The notes under the pieces: generated by a model
What the model saw: only the letters and a program-made list of their open reading frames with translations
Told to the model about the DNA's origin: nothing
Databases searched by the model: none
Made by a program: the position numbers and the translations under genes
In this document: one piece after another, positions 55,048-63,837 of the stretch
Numbering within the stretch: position 1 is the stretch's first letter
How the letters are laid out: every line of letters starts with the position of its first letter
Origin: Sphingobium sp. Leaf26
GTDB lineage: Bacteria > Pseudomonadota > Alphaproteobacteria > Sphingomonadales > Sphingomonadaceae
Assembly: GCF_001421665.1 (NCBI RefSeq)
Contig: NZ_LMKV01000012.1
Coordinates: 330,185 to 394,184 of the forward strand
Reading direction: 5' to 3'
DNA: 64,000 nucleotides

Positions 55048-57389
55048 CCGATCTCCTCCCGCAAGCTGGCAATGAGATCGGCCACATGGGGCAGCCGCGA
55101 CTCTTCCTCATCAAGGATCGCCAGAAACGCGGCCCGCCTATAGTCGGCCAGCGCGTCGGGCGAAAGGCGGCTTGCTGTGGGCATGGCAGAAATCACGATG
55201 TCCAGAAGCCGCTCGGCCCCGTGCAGGCGACCCCACAGATAGTCATTCTCGCGATAGACCCTGCTAAAGAAGGCGCCGAAGTTGTTGAATTCAATGCCCT
55301 TGAGGGTGGCGGTGGCGCCACCGCTGCGGATCGCGGTGCAATCTTCGGGCGAAATCCGGTCGACCTTGACCGGATCATATTCATCCAGAGTGTCACCCTG
55401 GAGCAACGGTAATGTGGCGATATCGGTGAAGGGGAAGCCCAGATAGGCGAGCAGCATCGTCCGGCGACCGGCCTTGGGCAGGCCGGCGAAGGCTTCGGCC
55501 AGCATCAGGTCGGCCGCCTCGTCCCGCGCCTTCAATCCGCGCGCCTGCGCCACCGCCGCCATGGCCGCCGCCGCGTCGGTCGGCACGGCCTTGGCGGCGG
55601 CGATCACCTCGGCTCCATGAAACTCGCTGTCCTCGCATTCGGCATAGAGCGACAGTGCGCCATAGATGGCGTCGTGCATCGCCTGCACCGCCGGATCGTC
55701 CGCATCGGCTTCCAGTTCGAGCGTATCGGCCAGCCGCCGCGCCAGATAGCGCAGCCGCCGGATACGAAAGGCCAGATCATGCGCCCGAAAGAAGGCGACC
55801 GGGGTGGATGCAGACCCGCTTTCCTCGCTTAGCTGGTCCGCGCCCTCCTTGCGGATCGCGGCCCAGATCGCCTGGCGATAGCTTTCGCGCATCATTGCGC
55901 TGTCCTCGCCGCTCAGGCGGAACAGCAGCGAGCAGAGCGATTCGACGATCCCCGACAGCTTCAGATGGCCATAAGCGGGGTAGGCAAAGCCCGCCGCGCT
56001 TGCCGCCCGCTGCTGCGCCTTGGATCGCCAGGCCGACAGGCGCGCGGGCGTCGGCCGGTCCAGGAACAGCATCCGCCCGATCGCGCTTTCCACGTCCGCC
56101 TCTATGCCCGGCCGCAGCGCGTCCAATATCCGCCGCATCCGCCGGATACGCGCGCTATGCCGGTCGATCGCCTCCAGATTGTCGCGGATCGGCTGCTCGC
56201 GCGGAATGTCCGACAGCGCGCCGAAAATGGTGCGGAAGAAGCCGGGCAGCGGCGCATCCTCACCCGTCGGAGCGTCCTGCTGCTCGCCTTCCTTGTTCAG
56301 GCGGATGGAGCGGTGCCCCGGCTTGGGGTCGATATAGACGAAGCGCCGGTCGACCTCGCGCCGCGACGGCCGGTTGCGCAGCGCGCCGATCGCCTGCGCA
56401 AAGGGCGCATTGGCCAGCACCGACCCGTCGATCAGCACGGCGTCCTCCGCCGTCCCCCGCGCGGCATGGCGGGGCAAGGCGCGGCCCAGAAACGCCTCGC
56501 GCCCCGGCCAGCCGCGATGCCGGCGCTTGAGCACCCGATCCAGTTCCCGCACGGTGAAGGGCGGGAAGGCACCGGGAAAGCTGGCCGTCGCCCGCGCCGC
56601 AAACACCAGTTCGGCCGGATCGGCAAAGGGGCGGCCATTCCCATTCTGGCCGCGCCCCCGCGCGCGGAAGCCGATCGAGAGCCGATGCTCCGTCTCGATC
56701 ACCTGTGCCGGGCTGTTGAGGTTCAGGCTTTGCGGATGCCCTTCGAAATCGGTGACGGTCACGAACAGGTCGAGCGGGTGGCCGTCCGGCAGCAGCGGCT
56801 GTCCCTTCTCCGCCGCCGCCATCGCGTCGAAGGCGTCGATCAGCATGTTGGAAAATATCTCTCCGCCAAAGGGCGGCTCGAACCAGCGTGACCGGATGAA
56901 GCGGGAGAGTTTCATCCGCACTTCCTCGCGCGTGTCGGGCGCGACCGTCCGCTCCACCGCATCGCCCGGCCGGCGCGCCGCCATCCACACCAGCGGCGTC
57001 GCCCAGAATTTCGTCATGGCGCGCGCGGGGCGGGCGTCCGGGTCGAGCAGCCGGTCCACATCGGCATTGTCCAGCCACAGATGAGTCAGCGGCTCCAGCG
57101 ACTGGCCGGTCTCGATCGCCTGCGCGAGGAAGATGCCGTTGATCCCGCCCGCGCTTGCGCCCGCGATGATGTCGGGCATGACGCGCAGCCTGATCCCGCT
57201 CGCTGCCTCCATCGCCGCCAGCACCTGCGCATAGACGGCCTCGCTGCCGCCTTCTGGCTGCACCCCGTCATAAAAGGCCCGGCTGGCCCGCGCCAGATGC
57301 CACACCTCCTTGGTGATGCCGTGCATGTAGATCGCCAGGCTGATCCCGCCATAGCAGACCAGCGCCAGCCGCAATTCCCTCTCCTTCAT
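55044..57389 (-). CDS. Large patatin-related protein (DUF3376 type)
   Basis: The 781-residue protein opens with a patatin domain: LALVCYGGISLAIYMHGITK in place of the usual GGG oxyanion loop, nucleophile elbow AGASAGGINGIFLAQ near residue 95, and catalytic Asp in LIDGSVLANAPF near 305. The long C-terminal region (residues ~380-780) is helical (RRMRRILDALRPGIEADVE, TRV-like LPLLQGDTLDEYDPVKVDRI) and fits DUF3376. Such proteins are predicted lipases of unknown target. ATG at 57389 follows AAGGAGAG-like sequence. Coupled to a lipoprotein gene. Confidence 0.87.
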   Translation of the reverse strand: MKERELRLALVCYGGISLAIYMHGITKEVWHLARASRAFYDGVQPEGGSEAVYAQVLAAMEAASGIRLRVMPDIIAGASAGGINGIFLAQAIETGQSLEPLTHLWLDNADVDRLLDPDARPARAMTKFWATPLVWMAARRPGDAVERTVAPDTREEVRMKLSRFIRSRWFEPPFGGEIFSNMLIDAFDAMAAAEKGQPLLPDGHPLDLFVTVTDFEGHPQSLNLNSPAQVIETEHRLSIGFRARGRGQNGNGRPFADPAELVFAARATASFPGAFPPFTVRELDRVLKRRHRGWPGREAFLGRALPRHAARGTAEDAVLIDGSVLANAPFAQAIGALRNRPSRREVDRRFVYIDPKPGHRSIRLNKEGEQQDAPTGEDAPLPGFFRTIFGALSDIPREQPIRDNLEAIDRHSARIRRMRRILDALRPGIEADVESAIGRMLFLDRPTPARLSAWRSKAQQRAASAAGFAYPAYGHLKLSGIVESLCSLLFRLSGEDSAMMRESYRQAIWAAIRKEGADQLSEESGSASTPVAFFRAHDLAFRIRRLRYLARRLADTLELEADADDPAVQAMHDAIYGALSLYAECEDSEFHGAEVIAAAKAVPTDAAAAMAAVAQARGLKARDEAADLMLAEAFAGLPKAGRRTMLLAYLGFPFTDIATLPLLQGDTLDEYDPVKVDRISPEDCTAIRSGGATATLKGIEFNNFGAFFSRVYRENDYLWGRLHGAERLLDIVISAMPTASRLSPDALADYRRAAFLAILDEEESRLPHVADLIASLREEIG

Positions 57390-57446
57390 GGGGTGAACGT
57401 CGCAGAGCGCGGCGGCAATGTCGAGCATTCAGATAAGAGGATTTCC

Positions 57447-57564
57447 ATCATCCCCGTTCGCCCTGCGCTTGTCGAAGCCTGTCCTGAGCTTCGCCGAAGG
57501 GGGGCTGTGCTTCCTGAAAGTGAAGAGCCGCGCTTCGACAGGCTCCGCCCGAACGGAGGATGAT
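57447..57564. repeat. Long inverted copy of the GAGCTTGTCGAAG repeat
   Basis: The element starts ATCATCCCCGTTCGCCCTGC and ends with the inverted GGCTCCGCCCGAACGGAGGA TGAT. CTTGTCGAAGCCTGTCCTGA stands against GCTTCGACAGGCTCCG. It therefore forms one long hairpin of about 115 nt in the 189-bp gap between two minus-strand genes. Confidence 0.85.
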
Positions 57565-57578
57565 CCATGGAAGTGCGT

Positions 57579-58277
57579 TCACCCAACCGCAAATTCCGCC
57601 CAGATCGGCAGATGGTCCGAAGCCTTCCGCGCCGCCGCGCTCTCATGCACGCCGCAATTCTTCAGTGTGAGTTTCCCGCAGTGCATGATCCGGTCCAGCC
57701 GCGCCACCGGCCGCCGCGCATGGAAACTGCGCCCGCATGGCGCGAAATGATAATGGCGGGCAAAATCCGCCAGGCACCCGCGCCCGGCGCTCCATTCGTT
57801 GAGGTCGCCCATCAGCACGGTGGGCATGACTGCACCCTGCTCCGCCGCATGGATCACCGCCGCCGCCTGCCGCCGCCGCCAAAGGCCCGACAGGTCGAGG
57901 TGCATGCCGAACACCCGCACGGCCGCGCCGTTCAGCCTCACCTCCGCCATGGTCGCGCCGCGCGGCTCCAGACAGGGCAGGTGCAGCACGTCATGGGCCG
58001 CAACCTCCGCCTCCTTGCGCACCAATATCGCATTGCCGTGCCAGCCCATCGAATCGGTCTGCACATTCAGTGGAACGGGTCGATACCCACTCTGACTATC
58101 CATCAGCAGGGGCGGGATCGCGGCGGATCGTACGCCAAAGCGTCGGTCTGCCTCCTGCAAGGCGACGATGTCGGCATCCACCTCACCCAGCACCTCCAGC
58201 ACCCGCTCCGGCACGCGGCGCCGGTCTGTGCCTATGGCCTTGCGGATATTATAGCTGGCGACCCGGATCGTTTTCAT
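57579..58277 (-). CDS. Endonuclease/exonuclease/phosphatase family protein
   Basis: The 232-residue EEP-fold hydrolase has RVASYNIRKAIGTDRRR, IVALQEADRRFG (metal Glu), GMHLDLSG, LMGDLNEWSAGRG (Asp/Asn) and KASDHLPIWAEF (Asp-His). No signal peptide, so it probably acts in the cytosol. Cardiolipin-synthase-linked EEP enzymes look like this, but no clsB partner is here. Divergent from radA. Confidence 0.88.
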   Translation of the reverse strand: MKTIRVASYNIRKAIGTDRRRVPERVLEVLGEVDADIVALQEADRRFGVRSAAIPPLLMDSQSGYRPVPLNVQTDSMGWHGNAILVRKEAEVAAHDVLHLPCLEPRGATMAEVRLNGAAVRVFGMHLDLSGLWRRRQAAAVIHAAEQGAVMPTVLMGDLNEWSAGRGCLADFARHYHFAPCGRSFHARRPVARLDRIMHCGKLTLKNCGVHESAAARKASDHLPIWAEFAVG

Positions 58278-58326
58278 GCCGTATCAATGCGCCAGAGCGG
58301 CGGATGTTTCCAGCGGCACCATTGAT

Positions 58327-58341
58327 GTTCTTGCAATGTTC
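58327..58341 (+). promoter_or_regulatory. SOS (LexA) box before radA
   Basis: GTTCTTGCAATGTTC matches the alphaproteobacterial LexA-box consensus GTTC-N7-GTTC exactly and ends 24 bp before the radA ATG. It suggests that radA is part of the DNA-damage response here. Confidence 0.6.
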
Positions 58342-58365
58342 GCATGGCATCGGCATATCCGTGCC

Positions 58366-59733
58366 ATGGCCAAGGCAAAACGCAAATTCGTCTGTCAGCA
58401 ATGCGGCACCGTCGCCAGCCGGTGGCAGGGCCAGTGCGAGGATTGCGGCGAATGGAACAGCATCGTCGAGGAGGCGGCGGAGACGGTCTTCTCCTCCCGC
58501 CACGATCTGCAAAATGGCGGACGCGCCATCACGCTGGTCGGCCTTGACAGCCAGGTCGAACTCCCCCCGCGGACCAGCACCGGCATCGCGGAGTTCGACC
58601 GGGCGCTCGGCGGCGGCATCGTCCATGGCTCGGCGACCCTGATCGGCGGCGATCCGGGTATCGGCAAATCGACGCTGCTGTTGCAGGCGGCGGCGCGCAT
58701 CGCCGCGCGCGGGCTGTCCGTGGCCTATATCAGCGGCGAAGAAGCCGCCGATCAGGTTCGCCTGCGCGCGCAGCGCCTCGGCCTTGGCAACGCCCCGGTG
58801 CAACTGGCCAGCGCCACGTCCGTCCGCGATATCCTCACCACGCTGGGGGAGGGGCCACCGCCTGCTCTGCTCGTCATCGATTCGATCCAGACGATGCACA
58901 GCGACCTGATCGAAGGCGCGCCCGGCACCGTCAGCCAGGTCCGTGCCGCCAGCCAGGAACTCATCAAATTCGCCAAGCAGCGTGGCACCGCGCTGATCCT
59001 GGTCGGTCATGTGACCAAGGATGGCAGCATCGCCGGTCCCCGTGTGCTGGAACATATGGTCGATACGGTGCTGGCGTTCGAGGGTGAGCGCAGCCACCAA
59101 TATCGCATCCTGCGCGCGGTCAAGAATCGCTTCGGCGGCACGGATGAGATCGGCGTGTTCGCCATGGTGGCGGAGGGGCTGGAGGAAGTGGCCAACCCGT
59201 CCGCCCTGTTCCTCACCAACCGCGACGAGACCGTGACCGGCGCGACCGTCTTCCCCGCGCTGGAGGGTACGCGGCCGGTGCTGGTGGAAATACAGGCGCT
59301 GGTCGTTCGCCTGTCGAGCGGCGCCACTCCCCGGCGCGCCGTGGTCGGCTGGGACAGCGGCCGGCTCGCCATGATATTGGCGGTGCTGGAGGCGCGCTGC
59401 GGCCTCAGCTTCTCGACCTGCGAAGTCTATCTCAACGTCGCGGGCGGCTATCGCCTGACGGACCCGGCCGCCGATCTGGCGGTCGCTGCCGCGCTCATCT
59501 CCGCCATGTCGGAACGGCCGGTGCCGGTGGACGTCGTGCTGTTCGGCGAAATCGCGCTCTCCAGCGAAATCCGCCCCGTCTCCCACTCGCCCCTTCGCCT
59601 GCGCGAAGCCGCCAAGCTGGGCTTTACCCGCGCCTATATCCCGGCCTCGGCCGCCGACGGGGTGAAGGGAATCGCGGTCAGCGGTTTCCGCACCCTCGCC
59701 CAACTGGTTGACCAGATGCTGGGACGCGGATAG
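58366..59733 (+). CDS. radA: DNA repair protein RadA/Sms
   Basis: The 455-residue branch-migration ATPase has the C4 zinc finger CQQCGTVASRWQGQCEDCGE, Walker A GGDPGIGKST, the RadA signature VKNRFGGTDEIGVF (KNRFG) and a Lon-like C-terminal domain (GGYRLTDPAADLAVAAAL). ATG at 58366 is the family start (MAKAKRKFVCQQCG); the earlier frame from 58276 runs through the SOS box and the divergent gene's start. It works with RecA in recombination. Confidence 0.97.
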   Translation: MAKAKRKFVCQQCGTVASRWQGQCEDCGEWNSIVEEAAETVFSSRHDLQNGGRAITLVGLDSQVELPPRTSTGIAEFDRALGGGIVHGSATLIGGDPGIGKSTLLLQAAARIAARGLSVAYISGEEAADQVRLRAQRLGLGNAPVQLASATSVRDILTTLGEGPPPALLVIDSIQTMHSDLIEGAPGTVSQVRAASQELIKFAKQRGTALILVGHVTKDGSIAGPRVLEHMVDTVLAFEGERSHQYRILRAVKNRFGGTDEIGVFAMVAEGLEEVANPSALFLTNRDETVTGATVFPALEGTRPVLVEIQALVVRLSSGATPRRAVVGWDSGRLAMILAVLEARCGLSFSTCEVYLNVAGGYRLTDPAADLAVAAALISAMSERPVPVDVVLFGEIALSSEIRPVSHSPLRLREAAKLGFTRAYIPASAADGVKGIAVSGFRTLAQLVDQMLGRG

Positions 59734-59755
59734 CGACAGCGGGAAATCTCCAACT

Positions 59756-59785
59756 CGTTCCCCGGCGCAGGCCTGGGTCCAGTTG
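59756..59785. repeat. CCCCGGCGCAGGCCTGGGTCCAG fragment
   Basis: CGTTCCCCGGCGCAGGCCTG GGTCCAGTTG in the radA-cvpA spacer is the kind of short palindromic repeat (half CCCGGCGCAGG/CCTGGGTCC) scattered between sphingomonad genes. Only one arm is present here. Confidence 0.45.
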
Positions 59786-59846
59786 AGAGCGTGAAACTGT
59801 TCTCTGGCCTTCGCCGCAGAACAGTGCTGGAATTTGAAGGCTTGCC

Positions 59847-60365
59847 ATGAACGCCATCGACATTCTCGTCCTGCTCGCCATCGGCGGTTGCGCCGTGCTG
59901 GGCCTCATGCGCGGCTTCGTGCTGGAAACCCTCTCGCTCATCGCCTGGGTGCTCGCGATCTTCGCCATCCGCCTGTTCCACGCTTCGGCCGCCGAAATCC
60001 TGAGCGCCTTTATCGGCAACAGCAGCGGCGCGGCGATGCTGGCGCTGGTCCTCGTCTTCGGCGTGACATTCGGCGTCGGCAAGCTGATCGCCCACGCCAT
60101 CGGCCGGCGTACCCGACAGTCGATCCTTGGACCCGTCGACCGTGTGCTGGGCGCGGGCTTCGGCGCGGTGAAGGGGCTGATCGGCGCGACGATGGTCTTC
60201 CTCGCCTTCAGCCTCGTCTACGACACCTTCTACGGCAGCGGCGCCCGCCGCCCCGACTGGCTCAGCGACGCGCGCACCTATCCGCTGCTCAATGCCAGCG
60301 GCCAGGCGATCAGCGAATTTCTGGCCGAACAACGCGCGAAGAAGCCCGCTGCGGCGGATCAGTAG
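59847..60365 (+). CDS. cvpA: CvpA family membrane protein
   Basis: The 172-residue protein has four membrane segments (IDILVLLAIGGCAVLGLM, LSLIAWVLAIFAIRLF, AAMLALVLVFGVTFGVGK, GLIGATMVFLAFSLVYDTF). The family pattern DRVLGAGFGAVKGLI comes before the last helix. CvpA is needed for colicin V production in E. coli and envelope functions elsewhere. The N-terminus RGFVLETLSL is typical. Confidence 0.92.
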   Translation: MNAIDILVLLAIGGCAVLGLMRGFVLETLSLIAWVLAIFAIRLFHASAAEILSAFIGNSSGAAMLALVLVFGVTFGVGKLIAHAIGRRTRQSILGPVDRVLGAGFGAVKGLIGATMVFLAFSLVYDTFYGSGARRPDWLSDARTYPLLNASGQAISEFLAEQRAKKPAAADQ

Positions 60366-60374
60366 AAGCTGCAT

Positions 60375-60390
60375 CCCCGCCCTGGCGGGG
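60375..60390. terminator. Short hairpin between convergent cvpA and epimerase genes
   Basis: CCCCGCC and GGCGGGG pair directly after cvpA. No T-run on either strand, so it is only a possible terminator. Confidence 0.35.
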
Positions 60391-60408
60391 AGGACGAGCA
60401 TGAATGCC

Positions 60409-61326
60409 CTACAGCCACCCCTTCAACCGGTAAGCCGCCACCGTCGCGCTTAGCCCGTCTTCGGTGTTCACCTGCGGCAACCACAGCCTTTTGGGCGGCT
60501 GCCTGCGCTTGCCCACCACCCAGTCGGGGTGACAGAAATAATCGACCCGGTCCGGCGTCAGCTTGGCATTCTTGCCACGCACCAGCCGGTCGGTCCGCGC
60601 CGCGACGTTCAGCAGCCATTCCGGCGTCGCCACGGTCTTCACCGACCGCCCGACAGCCCGGCCGATCGCCTGCCCGAAATCCTTATGATCCCATCCGCCC
60701 GGCGTGCCGTCGTCCACCTCATAGGTGCGGGTCAGGCTATTCTCCCGCTCGCCCGACAGCGCCAGCAACAGCGCGGCCAGATCGCCCACATGGATCACCG
60801 ACAACCGCCCGCCCGGCGGCAGCATCATGATGCCGCGCTTGGCCATGCGGAACAGTTCCAGCATCTCCTTGTCGCCCGGCCCGTAAATCGCCGGCGGCCG
60901 CACGATGGTCCAGTCCAGGCCGCTCGCTTTCACATGCTTTTCGGCCAGTTCCTTGGACCATCCATAGTCGGACAGGCCCGGCTCCCGCGCTGCCAGCGAC
61001 GACACATGCACCAGCCTTTTGATCCCGCGCTTCCGCATCGCATCGACCACCGCCATGGTGCCGCGCGCATTGCCCGCCTCGAACCCGTCGCGGTCGGGCG
61101 CGTTCACCACGCCCGCGATGTGGATCACCGCATCGGCATCGCGCACCAGCGTATCGAGCGCTGCTGCATCTTCCAGCGACCCATGCACCCATTTCAGCTT
61201 CGCGCGCGGCGGCTGCGCCCGCCGGGTCAGCGCATTGACGCGCAACCCATCGCTTAGCGCCTGCTCCAGCACTTCCGCGCCGACGAAGCCCGTCGCACCG
61301 GTAATGGCAATCCGCATCTGCTGCAT
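60409..61326 (-). CDS. NAD-dependent epimerase/dehydratase family protein
   Basis: The 305-residue extended-SDR protein starts MQQMRIAITGATGFVGAEVL (Rossmann GxxGxxG), has VIHIAGVVNAPDRDGFE, VSSLAAREPGLSDYGWSKEL (Tyr-x3-Lys, here YGWSK) and VRPPAIYGPGDK. The family includes complex-I-assembly NDUFA9-like and sugar epimerases; its activity is unknown here. It starts 5 nt behind proB and ends the obgE-proB operon. Confidence 0.87.
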   Translation of the reverse strand: MQQMRIAITGATGFVGAEVLEQALSDGLRVNALTRRAQPPRAKLKWVHGSLEDAAALDTLVRDADAVIHIAGVVNAPDRDGFEAGNARGTMAVVDAMRKRGIKRLVHVSSLAAREPGLSDYGWSKELAEKHVKASGLDWTIVRPPAIYGPGDKEMLELFRMAKRGIMMLPPGGRLSVIHVGDLAALLLALSGERENSLTRTYEVDDGTPGGWDHKDFGQAIGRAVGRSVKTVATPEWLLNVAARTDRLVRGKNAKLTPDRVDYFCHPDWVVGKRRQPPKRLWLPQVNTEDGLSATVAAYRLKGWL

Positions 61327-61331
61327 CGCGC

Positions 61332-62462
61332 TCAGACCATCGCCATATGGTCGCGATGGACCAGCACGGATCGCGGCATTTCGCCCAGCAGCGCAGCGAT
61401 ATCCTCGCTACGCTTGCCCGCGATCTTCACCGCCGCTGCGCTGTCATATTCGATCAGGCCGCGTGCGATCACACGCCCGTCCTGCGCCACGATGTCGACC
61501 ACGTCCCCGCGATCGAACACCCCTTCGACGCTGGCCACGCCGGCGGGCAGCAGGCTGTTGCCGTTGCCCAGCGCCTTTTCCGCGCCTGCATCCACGATGA
61601 TCCGGCCGCGCGTCGTCAGCCGCCCGGCCAGCCAGCCCTTGCGCGCGCCCTTGCCCTGGGCCGCGAGGAAGATGGAGCCACGCCCGCTTGTCGCCCACTG
61701 CGCCAGCGGCGAATCCACCTTGCCCGAAATGATGGCGAGGTGCGCGCCTGCGCCGGTCGCGATGCGCGCCGCCTGTATCTTCGACACCATCCCGCCCGAT
61801 CCCATCCCGGACGCAGAGCCGGTGTCGGCCATCGCCGCGATCCGGGCGTCGATCGTCTCGATTGTCTCTATCAGCATGGCGTTGGCATCGACGTGCGGGT
61901 TGGCGGTGTAAAGCCCGTCGACATCGGAAAGCAGCGCAACCGCGTCAGCCCGTGCCGCCTGTCCGATACGCGCCGCCAGCCGGTCATTGTCGCCGAACCG
62001 GATTTCGCTCGTCGCCACGCTGTCATTCTCGTTGATGACCGGCACCACATCCAGCGCCATCAGCCGCTCCAGCGTGGCCGAAGCGTTCAGGTAGCGCCGC
62101 CGGTTTTCCAGATCGTCCAGCGTCACCAGCATCTGCGCGGCGGTGATGCCCTTTTCATCCAGCAGGCTGGCCCAGCATTGCGACAGCGCGATCTGCCCGG
62201 TCGCCGCCGCAGCCTGCGCATCTTCCAACGATCCGCGCCCGCCCTTGGGCAGTTTCAAACGCCGCGCGCCAAGGGCGATCGCGCCCGACGATACGATGAT
62301 GACCTGCTGCCCCGCCGCCTTGCGCTGCGCGACATCGGCGACCAGCGTACGCAGCCAGTCGACACGCACCTGTCCCGCCGGATCGACCAGCAGGGCCGAC
62401 CCGATCTTGATGACCAGACGGCGGACAAGGGCAGGGGGGAAACCGGAGAGGGAAGAGGTCAT
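61332..62462 (-). CDS. proB: Glutamate 5-kinase
   Basis: The 376-residue enzyme carries out the first step of proline synthesis. The amino-acid kinase domain has RLVIKIGSALLVDP, VIIVSSGAIALGARRL, FGDNDRLAARIG and GSGGMVSKIQAARIA. The C-terminal PUA domain (residues ~285-370) contains GRIIVDAGAEKAL and SVEGVFDRGDVV. obgE lies upstream, an arrangement common in alphaproteobacteria. proA is not in the window. Confidence 0.96.
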   Translation of the reverse strand: MTSSLSGFPPALVRRLVIKIGSALLVDPAGQVRVDWLRTLVADVAQRKAAGQQVIIVSSGAIALGARRLKLPKGGRGSLEDAQAAAATGQIALSQCWASLLDEKGITAAQMLVTLDDLENRRRYLNASATLERLMALDVVPVINENDSVATSEIRFGDNDRLAARIGQAARADAVALLSDVDGLYTANPHVDANAMLIETIETIDARIAAMADTGSASGMGSGGMVSKIQAARIATGAGAHLAIISGKVDSPLAQWATSGRGSIFLAAQGKGARKGWLAGRLTTRGRIIVDAGAEKALGNGNSLLPAGVASVEGVFDRGDVVDIVAQDGRVIARGLIEYDSAAAVKIAGKRSEDIAALLGEMPRSVLVHRDHMAMV

Positions 62463-62465
62463 GCT

Positions 62466-62600
62466 TCATTTCCCCCCTCCCTTTTCAGGGAGGGGCAGGG
62501 GGTGGGTGCGCCGCGTCAGTGGCGCTTCAACGTCTCAACCGGAAGCAGCGCTCGCTTCGCTCGCGACCCACCCCCGCCCTCCCTCGAACGGAAGGGGAGA
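62466..62600. repeat. Second copy of the palindromic element seen in the atp operon
   Basis: CCCCCCTCCCTTTTCAGGGA GGGGCAGGGGGTGGGTGCG is followed after about 55 bp by GACCCACCCCCGCCCTCCCT CGAACGGAAGGGGAG. The order and spacing are those of the 1783-1916 element. The central part (GGAAGCAGCGCTCGCTTCG) differs. It separates obgE and proB within an operon. Confidence 0.75.
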
Positions 62601-62608
62601 TTAATCAG

Positions 62609-63706
62609 TCAGATCGGCGACCAGCCGGCTTCGCTTTCCGTGCCGCCTTCATCCGCGTCGTCACGCGCCTCGTCATCCATCATCAGCAGCACCGCGTCCA
62701 GCAACGGACCCACGCCCTCGCCAGTCGCGCCGGAAATGATGAACACATCCTCCACGCCCGCTTCCTCGCGGAGCTGGTCGGCAATATCTTCCATCAGTTC
62801 CTGCCCCAGCAGGTCGCCCTTGTTCAGCACGACCAACTGCGGCTTTTCGTCCAGCCCCTCGCCATAGGCGGCGAGTTCCTCGGTCACGATATGGAAGGCC
62901 TCGACCGGATCGTCGGTCGTGGCGTCGATCATGTGCAGCAGTACGCGGCACCGCTCGATATGCCCCAGGAAGCGATCGCCAATCCCCACGCCCTCGGCCG
63001 CGCCCGCGATCAGGCCCGGAATATCGGCCAGCACGAATTCGCGGTCGCGATGCAGCACCACGCCCAATTGCGGCTTGGTGGTGGTGAAGGCGTAGGCGCC
63101 GACCTTCGCCTTGGTATTCGTCACCTGATTGATCAGCGTGGACTTGCCCGCATTGGGCATGCCCACCAGCCCGACATCGGCCAGCAGCTTCAGCCGCAGC
63201 CACACCCACATTTCCTGCCCCGGCCAGCCCGTGCCATGCTGGCGCGGCGCGCGGTTGGTGCTCGTCTTGTACGACATGTTGCCCCGGCCGCCATCGCCGC
63301 CGCGCAGGAAGGTGACGCGCTGCCCGACCTCGGTGAAGTCGGCCAGAATGTCCTGATCCTCATAATCGGGGATGCCGTCCTCGTCCTCGCTACCCTCGAT
63401 CGGCTTGGGGTCGGACAATATCTGGGTGCCGACCGGCACCTTGACGATCAGATCCTTGCCGCCCGCGCCATAGCGGTTCTTGCCCATGCCCGGCGTGCCG
63501 CGCTGCGCCTTGAAATGCTGGGTGTAGCGGAAGTCGATCAGGGTATTGAGGCCCTGCACCGCTTCGAAGATGATGTCGCCGCCCTTGCCGCCATTGCCGC
63601 CGTCGGGGCCGCCATATTCCTCGTATTTCTCACGACGGAAACTGACCGCGCCGGGGCCACCCCAGCCGGATTTGATGTAGATTTTGGCTTGATCGAGAAA
63701 ATGCAT
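62609..63706 (-). CDS. obgE: GTPase ObgE (CgtA)
   Basis: The 365-residue GTPase acts in 50S ribosome maturation and stress signalling. The Gly-rich Obg domain has GGPGAVSFRREKYEEYGGPD and GGNGGKGGDIIF. The G domain has GMPNAGKST (G1), DIPGLIAGAAEGVGIG (G3) and NKGDLL (G4). The C-terminal tail is acidic. ATG at 63706 (MHFLDQAKIYIKSG) is the family start. It is the first gene of obgE-proB-epimerase seen in full. Confidence 0.97.
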   Translation of the reverse strand: MHFLDQAKIYIKSGWGGPGAVSFRREKYEEYGGPDGGNGGKGGDIIFEAVQGLNTLIDFRYTQHFKAQRGTPGMGKNRYGAGGKDLIVKVPVGTQILSDPKPIEGSEDEDGIPDYEDQDILADFTEVGQRVTFLRGGDGGRGNMSYKTSTNRAPRQHGTGWPGQEMWVWLRLKLLADVGLVGMPNAGKSTLINQVTNTKAKVGAYAFTTTKPQLGVVLHRDREFVLADIPGLIAGAAEGVGIGDRFLGHIERCRVLLHMIDATTDDPVEAFHIVTEELAAYGEGLDEKPQLVVLNKGDLLGQELMEDIADQLREEAGVEDVFIISGATGEGVGPLLDAVLLMMDDEARDDADEGGTESEAGWSPI

Positions 63707-63837
63707 GGCGCGCCCATAGAGCATTCTGGAGGCGGCTGGAACAGCCGACGGCTCTCAGAATGCGTAAAACAAGAAACAACGGGACGATGCAGGGATCGTC
63801 CATCCTGCCCGCGCCCATAGCGCCATTGGGGACAAAG

